A stretch of DNA of 31,404 nt, from NCBI GenBank assembly GCA_023819545.1, contig JAMWCA010000002.1:1-31404 (forward strand), written 5' to 3'. The stretch is from Candidatus Omnitrophota bacterium (GTDB taxonomy: Bacteria; Ratteibacteria; UBA8468; B48-G9; JAFGKM01). Below are positions 21,501 through 28,940 of the stretch, in pieces; position 1 is the stretch's first letter, and every line of letters starts with the position of its first letter. The notes beneath the pieces were generated by a model. The model did no database searches. It had not been told where the DNA came from and saw nothing but the letters and a program-made list of their open reading frames with translations. The position numbers were made by a program, and so were the translations under genes.

Positions 21501-23046
21501 GGATATAATAACAGACCAGATAATTGTAAAAAGTGGAGAAATAATAGATGAAGAAAAAGCACAAAAAATTATTGATGCTGGAATTCAGAGATTAAGGATA
21601 AGAAGTGTATTAACTTGTAAATCAGAAAAAGGTGTATGTGCAAAATGTTATGGATGGGACTTATCAAGGAAGAAACTTGTTAATATTGGTGAAACAGTTG
21701 GAGTAATAGCAGCACAATCAATAGGTGAGCCAGGGACACAATTAACTTTAAGGACTTTCCATACAGGTGGTGCTGCTTCAAGAGGAGTCGGTCCTTCATC
21801 AATAACAAGTAAGAATAGTGGAAGAATTAAGTATCTTGAAGATTTAAAAACTGTGAAAAATAAAGAAGGTAAAAATGTTGTCTGTCAGAGAGAAGGGACT
21901 ATTGTGATTGTTGATGATAGGGAAAGAGAACTTGAAAGATATACTTTAAGAGTTGGGTCTATAATTAACTATGAAAATGGGAGTTTTGTTGAAAAAGATA
22001 AAGTTATAGCAAGATGGGACCCTTCTTCAATTCCTATTATTGCTGATAAAAATGGTATTGTTAAATATAAAGATATAGAGGTCGGAAAAACTGCAAAAGA
22101 AGAGATAGAAACATCTTCTAAAAGAAAAAACTTGGTAATAATTGAGCATAAAGAGGATATGGATCCACAAATTCTTCTTTTGGATGAAAAAGGTAATATT
22201 GTTGGTAATTATCATATTCCAACAGGTGCCCATATAATTGTAGATGAAGGTGAAAAAGTTGAACAGGGAGAAGTAATTGCCAAAATACCAAGAACAGTTG
22301 TTAGAATTCAGGATATCACAGGTGGACTTCCAAGAGTTTCAGATCTATTTGAAGCAAGACCTCCTAAAAAGCCAGCAATATTAGCAGAAATAGATGGTTT
22401 TGTAAAAATAGAAATAGAAAAAGGGGAAAGGAAGGTTAAAATAACAAACCCAGAAACAAAAACAGAGAAAGAATATACAATTCCTTTCTGGAGGACTCTT
22501 ACTGTAAGTGATGGTGATTATGTTCTTGCTGGAACTTCATTAACAGATGGAGATAAAGCATTAAATGATATTTTGAAAATTCAAGGGGAGAAGAAGGTTA
22601 TGGAATATCTTTTGAATGAAATTCAGAAGGTTTATAGGATTGAAGGAGTTAAAATAAATGATAAACATATTGAAGTAATTATAAGGCAAATGCTATCAAA
22701 AGTAAGGGTAGAAGAGCCTGGTGATACATATTTACTTGAAGGAGAAGAAATAAGCAGACATGAAATCCAAAAGATTAATGAATCTTTACCGAAAGGGAAA
22801 AAACCAGCAACATTTACGCCAATGGTTCTTGGTATTACAAGAGTTGCTCTTGGTAGTGAGAGTTTTATTTCTGCGGCTTCTTTCCAAGAGACAATTAAAG
22901 TATTAACTAATGCTGGAATATTAGGAGCAGAGGACCATCTTGAAGGACTAAAAGAAAATGTTATTCTTGGAAGATTAATACCAGCAGGAACAGGAATTTT
23001 TGAAGCAAAAAAAGAAAAAATTGAAGAATTGGAATATAAAAAATAG
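15532..23046 (+). CDS. rpoBC: Fused RNA polymerase beta-beta' subunit (RpoB-RpoC in one chain)
   Basis: One uninterrupted 2504-codon frame encodes both large RNA polymerase subunits. RpoB occupies about residues 1-1160, with the rifampicin region NQLSQFLDKTNPLAEITHKRR (387-407) and CPIETPEGANIGLINSL. It ends in the usual VLKKELQGLGFDLRIE. A charged linker of about 20 residues (KRKIGEEEKEV) leads directly into RpoC, which begins ATPTTIRSWSYGEVKKAETLNYRTLRPERDGL. RpoC shows zinc site 1 (CACGKYKKLRYKGIICDRCG), the Mg motif NADFDGDTM (1614-1622), the bridge helix/trigger region and zinc site 2 (CKSEKGVCAKC). No ATG, GTG or TTG start suits a separate RpoC at the junction. The N-terminus is about 20-25 residues shorter than usual. 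AAGGAG precedes the ATG. Confidence 0.97.
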   Translation: MEVVEIPDLLSIQKKSYEEFLQKDIPPEKRKIKGLEEVFRKVFPVESEDGLLKLEYISYSIEEPSNTIEECIEEKLTYEGKLKVKFRLVINKKTEKGQLQNIGIKEQVVYVGGIPFMTESGSFIINGVERVVVNQLLRCPGVYFKEEVGVPKTLYSAKIYPSRGLWIEIYVDQNDTLWIMIGKKKILATIFLKSLGMTTEEIIKEIYGQMYKDLEDLPLNSVLRTTFLKDNTKDKEEALLYMYSELRPGYPRIIKEAEKFLNSLFFTNETYDLSEAGRSQINKKLGIDLKERHLTKKDIIETIKYLLNLYEKNQGETDDIDHLANKRVRPSAEIIKEHVYEGLIRLVRYCKEKMSLVDKSKIETFSPQEFINHRFFINVVNDFFARNQLSQFLDKTNPLAEITHKRRITAVGEGGVKERKRAGFEVRDVHYTHFGKICPIETPEGANIGLINSLTVYAKTDELGFLRTPYFKVENGYVKKDKIEYLSADEEEKYNIASTDTSYDEKTGFIIPEKVIVRGMGGNFLEVKREEVDYIGISPVQIISVSSSLIPFLEHDDSNRALMGSNMQRQAVPLIKPESPIVKTGMEKYVVRDSGAVIKAKNSGIVEYVDAEKIVVKRDNPGLFPWEEKDVYYLKKFTRTNQDTCFHQRPIVEIGERVEKGDILTDGFAISKTGELSLGRNLLVAFMPWHGYNYEDAILISERLVKDDVFTSIHIKEFEVEARETELGPEEITADLPNVPEEQLVNLDKDGIVKIGTEVEPDDILVGKITPRGESELTPEEKLLRVIFGEKSKNVLNTSERVPPGVKGVVINVRKYKRRENVSEQEIEKEVKQALQTYKKKEKIVKEIITNQIKEFLEKKKIKLKVTSGVSGWERLVNKVPDDIREDLIKIIEIGKRELEKIELEAREEEIKIRKGYELDPDVIMKVVVEIAIKKKIAVGDKMSGRHGNKGVIAKILPEEDMPFLSDGTPVDIVLNPLGVPSRMNVGQILETHLGWALKTLGYSLEVPVFKGVEELRIKQLLKEAGLPESGKTILYDGQTGEPFYQPVTVGYIYMMKLIHLADEKIHARCTGSYSLITQQPLGGRSQFGGQRFGEMEVWALEAYGAAYTLREMLTVKSDDTEGRKLMYESIAKGLDYQGENIPESFKVLKKELQGLGFDLRIEKRKIGEEEKEVVTIRIATPTTIRSWSYGEVKKAETLNYRTLRPERDGLFCEKIFGPERDYECACGKYKKLRYKGIICDRCGVEVTSRKVRRERMGHIELATPVAYVWLFKSASNWLGLLLDLSQAELEMVLYYERYIVIDPGETNLKEKMLLTEAEYQENLEKYGNKFKVGIGAEGIQELLKKIDLHKMEEYLKEQLKKSKNLNGEKRELIKKLRMVQGLMKTQVKPEYLVTNIIPVIPPDLRPLLPLDGGRFVASDLNDLYQRVINRNNRLKKLIKLQTPDIIVRNEKRLLQEAVDALMDNGKHGMPVLGKGKRPLKSLADALRGKQGRFRQNLLGKRVDYSGRAVIVVGPNLKLNECGIPKEMALELFSPFVLREFRKKEYFHTLGSAKRAIRENRPEVWETLEKVIKHHPVLLNRQPTLHRLSIQAFEPRLIEGNVIAIHPLVCPAYNADFDGDTMSIHVPLTPEAILEAELLMKSTTHILSPANGRPVVTPTRDIVMGCAYLTYMSDEEEYPKEISSFDEAKYLNYLGELELHRPIRVRDEKGNKIVTTVGRIIFNEIIPQEIPFKNESFDSQSLEKLIDEIFTKCGYEKTVEFLDLCKEIGFYYSTVSGITISIDDLIIPKAKQNLIEQAKKEVEKIENNYKKGVISEGERYNRKIDIWTSVTNELMEEVMNTIKNDVKTNPFRINPIYLMVTSGARGNKTQVAQLMGMRGLMIRPTKKFTGGIGEIIDTPVISNFREGLNVLEYFLSVHGGRKGLVDTALKTSDAGYLTRRLVDVAHSVIVKEIDCGTLEGVYASPLIEGEEEYIPLKERIIGRTALDNVVDIITDQIIVKSGEIIDEEKAQKIIDAGIQRLRIRSVLTCKSEKGVCAKCYGWDLSRKKLVNIGETVGVIAAQSIGEPGTQLTLRTFHTGGAASRGVGPSSITSKNSGRIKYLEDLKTVKNKEGKNVVCQREGTIVIVDDRERELERYTLRVGSIINYENGSFVEKDKVIARWDPSSIPIIADKNGIVKYKDIEVGKTAKEEIETSSKRKNLVIIEHKEDMDPQILLLDEKGNIVGNYHIPTGAHIIVDEGEKVEQGEVIAKIPRTVVRIQDITGGLPRVSDLFEARPPKKPAILAEIDGFVKIEIEKGERKVKITNPETKTEKEYTIPFWRTLTVSDGDYVLAGTSLTDGDKALNDILKIQGEKKVMEYLLNEIQKVYRIEGVKINDKHIEVIIRQMLSKVRVEEPGDTYLLEGEEISRHEIQKINESLPKGKKPATFTPMVLGITRVALGSESFISAASFQETIKVLTNAGILGAEDHLEGLKENVILGRLIPAGTGIFEAKKEKIEELEYKK

Positions 23047-23054
23047 GAGGTTTT

Positions 23055-23444
23055 ATGCCAACAATTAATCAACTATTAAGAAAAAAAAGAAAACCAAAGA
23101 AGAAAAAGACAAAGTCAACTGCACTTGAAGGTAATCCTTTCAAAAAGGGAGTTTGTTTATATGTTAAAACAATGACACCAAAAAAACCAAATTCTGCACT
23201 AAGAAAAATTGCAAAAGTTCGCTTAACAAATGGTAAAGAAGTAATTGCTTATATTCCTGGGATAGGACACAATCTTCAGGAACATTCAATTGTACTTGTT
23301 AGAGGAGGTAGAGTTAAGGACCTTCCTGGGGTTAAGTACCATATAGTTAGAGGTGTATTTGATGCTTCAGGAGTTGAGAATAGAAAGAAATCTCGGTCAA
23401 AATATGGAGCAAAAAAACCTAAGGCAGAGAAAAAGGAGGGTTGA
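23055..23444 (+). CDS. rpsL: Ribosomal protein uS12
   Basis: A 129-residue decoding-centre protein. It has MPTINQLLRKKRKPKKKKTKS, the conserved TPKKPNSALRKIAKVRLTNGKE (with the Lys residues whose mutation gives streptomycin resistance unchanged), YIPGIGHNLQEHSIVLVRGGRVKDLPGVKYHIVRG and a basic end. It starts 8 bases after the rpoBC stop with TAGGAGG overlapping that stop, so the beta and str operons are joined here. Confidence 0.98.
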   Translation: MPTINQLLRKKRKPKKKKTKSTALEGNPFKKGVCLYVKTMTPKKPNSALRKIAKVRLTNGKEVIAYIPGIGHNLQEHSIVLVRGGRVKDLPGVKYHIVRGVFDASGVENRKKSRSKYGAKKPKAEKKEG

Positions 23445-23446
23445 AA

Positions 23447-23917
23447 ATGCCAAGAAGAAAAAGAGCAGAAAAAAGAATTATTGAACCTGACCCTAAATAT
23501 AATGATTATGAAGTGGCAAAGTTTATTAATAAACTGATGTGGGATGGAAAAAAAACAGTAGCATATAAGATATTTTACACAGCAATGGATATAATTAAAG
23601 AAAAAACAAATCAAGACCCTTTAACTGTATTTAAAAAGGCATTAAATAATGTTAAACCAAAACTTGAAGTTAGACCAAGAAGAGTTGGAGGTGCTACATA
23701 TCAGATTCCAATGGAAGTTCCTCCTCATAGAAGTTTATCTCTTGCAATTAGGTGGATTGTTGAATCAGCAAGGAGTCGTAAAGGAAAACCAATGGCATTG
23801 CGTCTTGTAGATGAAATTCTTGAAGCAGCAAAAGGAGAAGGTCCAAGTGTAAAAAAGAAAGAAGATACTCATAAAATGGCTGAATCCAATAGAGCTTTTG
23901 CTCATTATAGATGGTAA
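23447..23917 (+). CDS. rpsG: Ribosomal protein uS7
   Basis: A 156-residue assembly-initiating protein of the 30S head. MPRRKRAEKRIIEPDPKYND at the start, FINKLMWDGKKTVAYKIFY, ALNNVKPKLEVRPRRVGGATYQIPMEV and LAIRWIVESARSRKGKPM are the family blocks; it ends KMAESNRAFAHYRW. The ATG at 23447 is preferred over an in-frame TTG at 23441 because the AAGGAGGG ends 6 bases before it and its product begins exactly like the family. Confidence 0.98.
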   Translation: MPRRKRAEKRIIEPDPKYNDYEVAKFINKLMWDGKKTVAYKIFYTAMDIIKEKTNQDPLTVFKKALNNVKPKLEVRPRRVGGATYQIPMEVPPHRSLSLAIRWIVESARSRKGKPMALRLVDEILEAAKGEGPSVKKKEDTHKMAESNRAFAHYRW

Positions 23918-23973
23918 TGATGGTTATATCTAAAAGTTAACAAGGATTTATCTTATATAAAAGGGTTTTTATT

Positions 23974-26031
23974 ATGATTGAAAAGGTAAGAAATATAGGG
24001 ATTATTGCACATATAGATGCTGGAAAGACAACAACAACAGAGAGATTTCTTTTTTATACTGGTAAGACATATAAAATTGGTGATGTGGACGAGGGAACAG
24101 CAGTTATGGATTGGATGGATCAGGAAAAAGAGAGAGGTATAACAATACAGGCAGCAGTAACAACTTGTTTTTGGAAGGGGCATAAAATAAATATTATTGA
24201 TACTCCAGGGCATGTAGATTTTACTGTTGAAGTAGAAAGGTCTTTGAGAGTTCTTGACGGAGTGATAGGAATTTTTTGTGGAGTTGCAGGAGTTCAACCA
24301 CAATCAGAAACTGTTTGGCGTCAAAGTGAAAAGTATAATGTTCCAAGGATTATTTACGTAAATAAAATGGATAGAATTGGAGCTGATTTTTTCAGAGTTA
24401 TTGATGATATTAATAAAAAACTTGGTTCAAAAGCATTAATTCTTGTATTACCAATAGGAAGTGAAGATAAATTTATCGGTCTTATAGATATCATTGAACA
24501 AAAAGTAATTTTTTATAATTCTGAATTAGAGACAGAAGCAGAAATAAAAGAGGTTGATGGTGATTATAAAGAAATACTTGAGAAATATAGATTTAAATTA
24601 ATTGAAGAACTTGCAGAAATAGATGAAGAGGTTATGGAAAAATATCTTAACGGAGATAATATTTCAAAAGAGTTATTGAAAAAAGCAATAAGAAAAGGAA
24701 CTTTTGAATGTAAAATTTTTCCTGCTTTTTGTGGTTCTTCTTTAAAAAATAAAGGAACACTTTTACTTCTTGATGCTATTTGTGATTATTTGCCTTCACC
24801 TTTGGATAGAGGAGAAATTAAAGGTATAAATCCAATAACAGGGAGGAAAGAAGAAAGAAAACCTATACCCGATGAGAAATTTTCAGGAATTATTTTTAAA
24901 ATATATAACGATATCCATTTAGGTAAAATTTTCTATGTAAGGGTTTATTCAGGTAAGATAAAAAGAGGGGATACAGTTTTAAATTCTTCAAGAAGTAAAA
25001 AAGAAAAAATTTTAAAGATACTTGAGATTCACGCAAATAAATACTTTAACAAGGATGAAGCAATTGCAGGAGATATAGTTGGTATTATTGGGTTAAAAAA
25101 TACATATACAGGAGATACAATAAGTCAAGAATCAAATCCTATTATTTTTGAATCAATAAATTTTCCAGAACCAGTAATTTACTCAGTAATTGAGCCAAAA
25201 ATAAAAGGAGAATACCAGAAAGTTTATGAGACAATTGAAAAGATGTTAGAAGAAGACCCAACTTTGAAAGTTAAAATTGACGAAGAAACTGGTCAGATAA
25301 TTTTAATGGGTATGGGTGAATTACATTTAGAAGTTATAGCTGAAAGATTGAAAAGAGAATATAAATTACAAATACGACTTGGTAAACCAGAAGTTGCATA
25401 TAGAGAAACAATTTCTTTGCCATGTGAAGGGACAGGTGAATTTTTAAATACAGTTGGTGATAAATTAAATTATGGGTATGTTAGTTTAAAACTTGAACCA
25501 GCAGAAAAAGGTGAGAAGTTCAAATTTTTTAATCTCGTTGATAGAGATAAATTACCATTTGAATTTGTTTCATCAATAGAAGAAGGAATTAAAGAATGTC
25601 TTGAGGTTGGTATTTATGGTTTTCCTATCATTGATATAAAAGTTAATCTTATTGATGCAAAATTTAATCCTGAAACCTCAACTCATTTTGGTTATAGAGT
25701 AGCATCTGTAATTGCTTTCAAGAATGCTTATAAAAATGGAGCTCCAATAATTCTTGAGCCGATAATGAGGATAGAGATTTTAACACCTGAAATATTTCTT
25801 GGAGATGTTATACACGATTTTACAACAAGAAATGGAAAAGTTACCAATATTGAAATTCATGGTAATACAGGATTTATTAATGGGAATGTCCCTCTTAAGA
25901 AAATTTTTGGTTATTCAACTGTTTTAAGGTCTTTGACACAAGGACGAGGAAGTTTTATAATAGAACCATTATATTATGAACCTGTTTCTGATGAGGAATT
26001 TAAAAAAATTGTAGGTATAGGTGTTTCTTAA
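23974..26031 (+). CDS. fusA: Translation elongation factor G (divergent domain IV)
   Basis: A 685-residue translocation GTPase in the normal str-operon position. The G domain is standard: AHIDAGKTTTTER (12-24), DWMDQEKERGITIQAA, DTPGHVDFTVEVERSLRVLDG (76-97) and NKMDRIGADFF (130-140). Domain III has MGMGELHLEVIAERLKRE. Domain IV departs from the bacterial norm: the usual RQSGGRGQYGHV is replaced by LNTVGDKLNYGYV (491-503), and the tip region DAKFNPETSTHFGYRVAS has Phe where the ribosome-contacting His usually sits. Domain V (YSTVLRSLTQGRGSF) is conserved. No strong Shine-Dalgarno is visible before the ATG. Whether a second, more typical EF-G exists elsewhere is unknown. Confidence 0.95.
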   Translation: MIEKVRNIGIIAHIDAGKTTTTERFLFYTGKTYKIGDVDEGTAVMDWMDQEKERGITIQAAVTTCFWKGHKINIIDTPGHVDFTVEVERSLRVLDGVIGIFCGVAGVQPQSETVWRQSEKYNVPRIIYVNKMDRIGADFFRVIDDINKKLGSKALILVLPIGSEDKFIGLIDIIEQKVIFYNSELETEAEIKEVDGDYKEILEKYRFKLIEELAEIDEEVMEKYLNGDNISKELLKKAIRKGTFECKIFPAFCGSSLKNKGTLLLLDAICDYLPSPLDRGEIKGINPITGRKEERKPIPDEKFSGIIFKIYNDIHLGKIFYVRVYSGKIKRGDTVLNSSRSKKEKILKILEIHANKYFNKDEAIAGDIVGIIGLKNTYTGDTISQESNPIIFESINFPEPVIYSVIEPKIKGEYQKVYETIEKMLEEDPTLKVKIDEETGQIILMGMGELHLEVIAERLKREYKLQIRLGKPEVAYRETISLPCEGTGEFLNTVGDKLNYGYVSLKLEPAEKGEKFKFFNLVDRDKLPFEFVSSIEEGIKECLEVGIYGFPIIDIKVNLIDAKFNPETSTHFGYRVASVIAFKNAYKNGAPIILEPIMRIEILTPEIFLGDVIHDFTTRNGKVTNIEIHGNTGFINGNVPLKKIFGYSTVLRSLTQGRGSFIIEPLYYEPVSDEEFKKIVGIGVS

Positions 26032-26039
26032 TGTAAACA

Positions 26040-27260
26040 TAAAAAAGGAGGAAGATAATGGCGAAGGAGAAATTTATAAGGACCAAGCCGCATGTGAATG
26101 TAGGGACAATAGGGCATGTAGACCATGGGAAGACGACATTAACGAGTGCGATAACGATGGTATTAGAGAAAGAGAAGAAGGCGAGATTTACTAAATATGA
26201 GGAGATAGACAAAGCGCCGGAGGAGAAAGAGAGGGGATTAACGATAAACATAGCACATATAGAGTATGAGACAGACAAGCGGCATTATGCGCATATAGAT
26301 TGTCCTGGGCATGCTGACTATATAAAGAACATGATAACAGGAGCGGCACAGATGGATGGAGCGATACTTGTAGTGAGTGCGCCGGATGGACCGATGCCTC
26401 AGACCAGGGAGCATATATTGTTAGCCAGGCAAGTAGATGTGCCAGCGATAGTAGTATTTATGAACAAGATGGATATGATAGAGGACAAGGAGTTAGTAGA
26501 GTTAGTAGAGTTAGAGGTAAGGGAGTTATTAAGCAAGTATGGATTTCCAGGGGAGCAGGTGCCGATAGTGAAGGGTAGTGCATTAAAGGTATTAGAGTGT
26601 GGATGTGGAAGGAGGGAGTGTGAGTGGTGTGGTAGGATATGGGAATTAATGGATAGTATAGATAATTATATACCAGAGCCAGTTAGGGTGATAGACCAGC
26701 CATTTTTACTTGCAGTAGAGGATGTATTTAGTATAACAGGAAGGGGGACAGTAGCGACAGGTAGGATAGAGAGGGGGAAGATAAGAGTAGGGGAGGAGGT
26801 AGAGATAATAGGATTAAGTCATGAGATAAAGAGGAGTGTAGTGACAGGATTAGAGATGTTTAGGAAGGAGTTAGAGGAAGGGGTAGCAGGAGACAATGTA
26901 GGTGTTTTATTAAGGGGTATAGAGAAAGATGAAGTAGAGAGGGGGATGGTTATAGCGGCTCCTGGGAGTATAACACCACATACAAGGTTTAAGGCGCAGG
27001 TATATGTATTAAAGAAAGAGGAAGGAGGGAGGCACACGCCGTTTTTTACAGGATATAGGCCACAGTTTTACATAAGGACAACAGATGTGACAGGAGAGAT
27101 AAAGTTACCAGAGGGAGTAGAGATGGTTATGCCTGGGGACAACATAGAGATGGAGATAAAGTTAATATATCCAGTAGCATTAGAGAAAGGTCAAAGATTT
27201 GCTATAAGAGAAGGAGGTAAAACAGTAGGTGCTGGTGCTACTACAGAAATAATTGAATAA
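26040..27260 (+). repeat. Long direct repeat, copy 2 (whole tuf gene with its ribosome binding site)
   Basis: Second copy of the 1221-base repeat at 11111-12331. Upstream flank is the fusA end, and downstream flank (AAATTTGC...) is the rpsJ promoter region, neither resembling the flanks of copy 1. The boundary coincides with the stop codon. Confidence 0.93.
26058..27260 (+). CDS. tuf: Translation elongation factor Tu, copy 2
   Basis: It encodes the same 400-residue protein as the copy at 11129 and reads as identical at the nucleotide level, including the anomalous purine-ending codons and the native-like last ~23 codons. This is the str-operon copy (after fusA, 26 bases apart), often called tufA, whereas the other sits in the tRNA-tuf-rpmG position, often called tufB. 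Two copies linked to these operons are common in bacteria and are normally kept alike by gene conversion. Dosage for a very abundant protein is the usual explanation. Confidence 0.98.
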   Translation: MAKEKFIRTKPHVNVGTIGHVDHGKTTLTSAITMVLEKEKKARFTKYEEIDKAPEEKERGLTINIAHIEYETDKRHYAHIDCPGHADYIKNMITGAAQMDGAILVVSAPDGPMPQTREHILLARQVDVPAIVVFMNKMDMIEDKELVELVELEVRELLSKYGFPGEQVPIVKGSALKVLECGCGRRECEWCGRIWELMDSIDNYIPEPVRVIDQPFLLAVEDVFSITGRGTVATGRIERGKIRVGEEVEIIGLSHEIKRSVVTGLEMFRKELEEGVAGDNVGVLLRGIEKDEVERGMVIAAPGSITPHTRFKAQVYVLKKEEGGRHTPFFTGYRPQFYIRTTDVTGEIKLPEGVEMVMPGDNIEMEIKLIYPVALEKGQRFAIREGGKTVGAGATTEIIE

Positions 27261-27264
27261 AAAT

Positions 27265-27293
27265 TTGCATTTATTAAAAAATTGTGGTATAAT
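27265..27293 (+). promoter_or_regulatory. Promoter of the S10 ribosomal protein operon
   Basis: TTGCAT (27265-27270), a 17-base spacer and TATAAT (27288-27293), just after the tuf stop. It would give a leader of about 27 bases for rpsJ, too short for an S10-type L4-binding leader. Confidence 0.8.
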
Positions 27294-27326
27294 AATTTTT
27301 TATCTATTAACTAACAGGAAAAGAAA

Positions 27327-27638
27327 ATGGAAGGTAGGAGGATTAGAATAAAATTGAAATCGTTTGACCACAGATTGCTTGATAGGTCTGTTAAAGAGAT
27401 AATTGAAATTGTGAAGACAACAGGCGTAAGGATTAATGGTCCTGTTCCATTGCCAACAAAAAAAGAAATTTATACTGTTTTAAGGTCTCCACATGTTAAT
27501 AAAAAAAGTAGAGAACAGTTTGAATTAAAAATACATAAACGACTTATAGATATAATTGATCCAACTCCAAGAACTGTTGATGCTTTGAGTAGATTAAATT
27601 TACCAGCAGGAGTTGAAGTTGAAATGAAAGAAAGTTGA
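27327..27638 (+). CDS. rpsJ: Ribosomal protein uS10
   Basis: A 103-residue 30S head protein, also NusE of antitermination complexes. RIRIKLKSFDHRLLDRSVKEIIE at the start, VRINGPVPLPTKKEIYTVLRSPHVNKKSREQFELKIHKRLIDI in the middle and LPAGVEVEMKES at the end are all canonical. AGGAAAAG precedes the ATG. It is the first gene of the S10 cluster, which here follows tuf directly. Confidence 0.98.
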   Translation: MEGRRIRIKLKSFDHRLLDRSVKEIIEIVKTTGVRINGPVPLPTKKEIYTVLRSPHVNKKSREQFELKIHKRLIDIIDPTPRTVDALSRLNLPAGVEVEMKES

Positions 27639-27646
27639 GGTTTAAG

Positions 27647-28300
27647 ATGGGATTAGGAATTATTGGCAAAAAATTAAAAATGACACAGATTTTTAAAGAA
27701 GACGGTGAGGTTATACCAGTTACTCTAATTGAATATAGGGAAGGTATTGTTGTTGATTTAAAAACATTAGAAAAGGATGGATATTATGCTGTAAAAGTTG
27801 GTTTTGAACAGGTTGATGAGAAGAAATTAACAAAACCAGAGATTGGATATTTTAAAAAAAGAAATTTGCCTTTTTTAAAAATTTTGAAAGAATTTATAGT
27901 GGAAGAGGAAGAAATCAAAAATTTTAAAATAGGAGATAAAATTTCAATTGATATTTTTAAAGAAGGCGATTATATAGATGTTACTGGTAATTCAATTGGT
28001 AAAGGTTTTCAAGGAGTTGTAAAAAGACATGGCTTTCATGGAGGGCCTGCAACGCATGGTTCTATGTCTCATAGAGCACCAGGTTCAATTGGACCAACAG
28101 CTCCTCAAAGAGTTTTAAAAGGAAGAAAAATGGCAGGACATATGGGTGCTAAAAGAGTAACTATCCAAAATTTAGAAATAATTAAAATTTTAAACAATGA
28201 AAATTTGATTATGGTTAAAGGTGCTGTTCCAGGTCCATCAAATTCATATTTAATTTTAAAAAAAGCAGTCAAAAAGAGAGTAAAAAATGGTCAAAATTAA
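27647..28300 (+). CDS. rplC: Ribosomal protein uL3
   Basis: A 217-residue early-assembly 50S protein. MGLGIIGKKLKMTQIFKEDG at the start, then KGFQGVVKRHGFHGGPATHGS, HRAPGSIGPTAPQRVLKGRKMAGHMGAKRVTIQNLEI and VKGAVPGPSNSYLILKKA. The ATG at 27647 is chosen over an in-frame TTG at 27635 because GAGG lies 6 bases before it and the product begins like the family. It overlaps rplD by 14 bases. Confidence 0.98.
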   Translation: MGLGIIGKKLKMTQIFKEDGEVIPVTLIEYREGIVVDLKTLEKDGYYAVKVGFEQVDEKKLTKPEIGYFKKRNLPFLKILKEFIVEEEEIKNFKIGDKISIDIFKEGDYIDVTGNSIGKGFQGVVKRHGFHGGPATHGSMSHRAPGSIGPTAPQRVLKGRKMAGHMGAKRVTIQNLEIIKILNNENLIMVKGAVPGPSNSYLILKKAVKKRVKNGQN

Positions 28301-28940
28301 TGTTTATGATATTGAAGGAAACTTAGTAGGAGAAAAAGAAATTTCAGAAGATATAATAAAAGAGCCAATTAATAAGGATGTATTGTACTATTATACTGTT
28401 AGTTATTTAGCAAATCAGCGAGTTGGGACTCATTCAACAAAAACAAGGGGAGAAGTAAGTGGAGGGGGTAGAAAGCCATGGAGACAGAAAGGCACTGGTA
28501 GAGCAAGGGTTGGTTCAATTAGAAATCCAATATGGAGGCATGGCGGGATTGCTTTTGGACCTAAACCGAGAGATTATTATATAAGATTGCCAAAAAAAGT
28601 AAGAAAAAAGGCACTTACCGAAGCGATAAGGGATAAAATTATTGAAAATAGAATAATCTTTGTTAAAATAAAAGATATTGAGAAACCAAAAACAAAAATT
28701 TTTTACAATTTTTTGAAAAAAATTGGATATGAGAATGAGAAAATTCTTTTCGTTTTTGAAAATTCAAAAAATAAAAATAAAGTATTGTCTGTAAGAAATA
28801 TACCTCTTGCAAAATATGATTATATTGATAAAATAAATGCTTATGAAATTTTAGACAGTGATAGATTAATTTTAGAAGAAGAGTGTTTTGAAAACTTGAA
28901 AAATTTATTACAAGGAGAAAAAATTGTTCGATCCATATAA
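28287..28940 (+). CDS. rplD: Ribosomal protein uL4
   Basis: A 217-residue protein lining the exit tunnel. The extended loop THSTKTRGEVSGGGRKPWRQKGTGRARVGSIRNPIWRHGGIAFGPKPRDY is almost entirely conserved. KKVRKKALTEAIRDK and a C-terminal NIPLAKYDYIDKINAYEILDSDRLIL follow. It overlaps rplC at the start and rplW at the end (17 bases), so the three are coupled. Confidence 0.98.
   Translation: MVKINVYDIEGNLVGEKEISEDIIKEPINKDVLYYYTVSYLANQRVGTHSTKTRGEVSGGGRKPWRQKGTGRARVGSIRNPIWRHGGIAFGPKPRDYYIRLPKKVRKKALTEAIRDKIIENRIIFVKIKDIEKPKTKIFYNFLKKIGYENEKILFVFENSKNKNKVLSVRNIPLAKYDYIDKINAYEILDSDRLILEEECFENLKNLLQGEKIVRSI

Noticed and set aside
15532..23046. rpoBC fusion as a simple sequencing error that merged two frames
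   Set aside because: Both parts are complete, the linker is in frame, and no start codon or gene gap exists at the junction, so a single base error does not easily explain it. Read support should still be checked.
22632..23072. 146-codon minus-strand frame at the end of rpoBC
   Set aside because: It is the antisense shadow of the conserved RpoC C-terminus, and its product has no recognisable domain.
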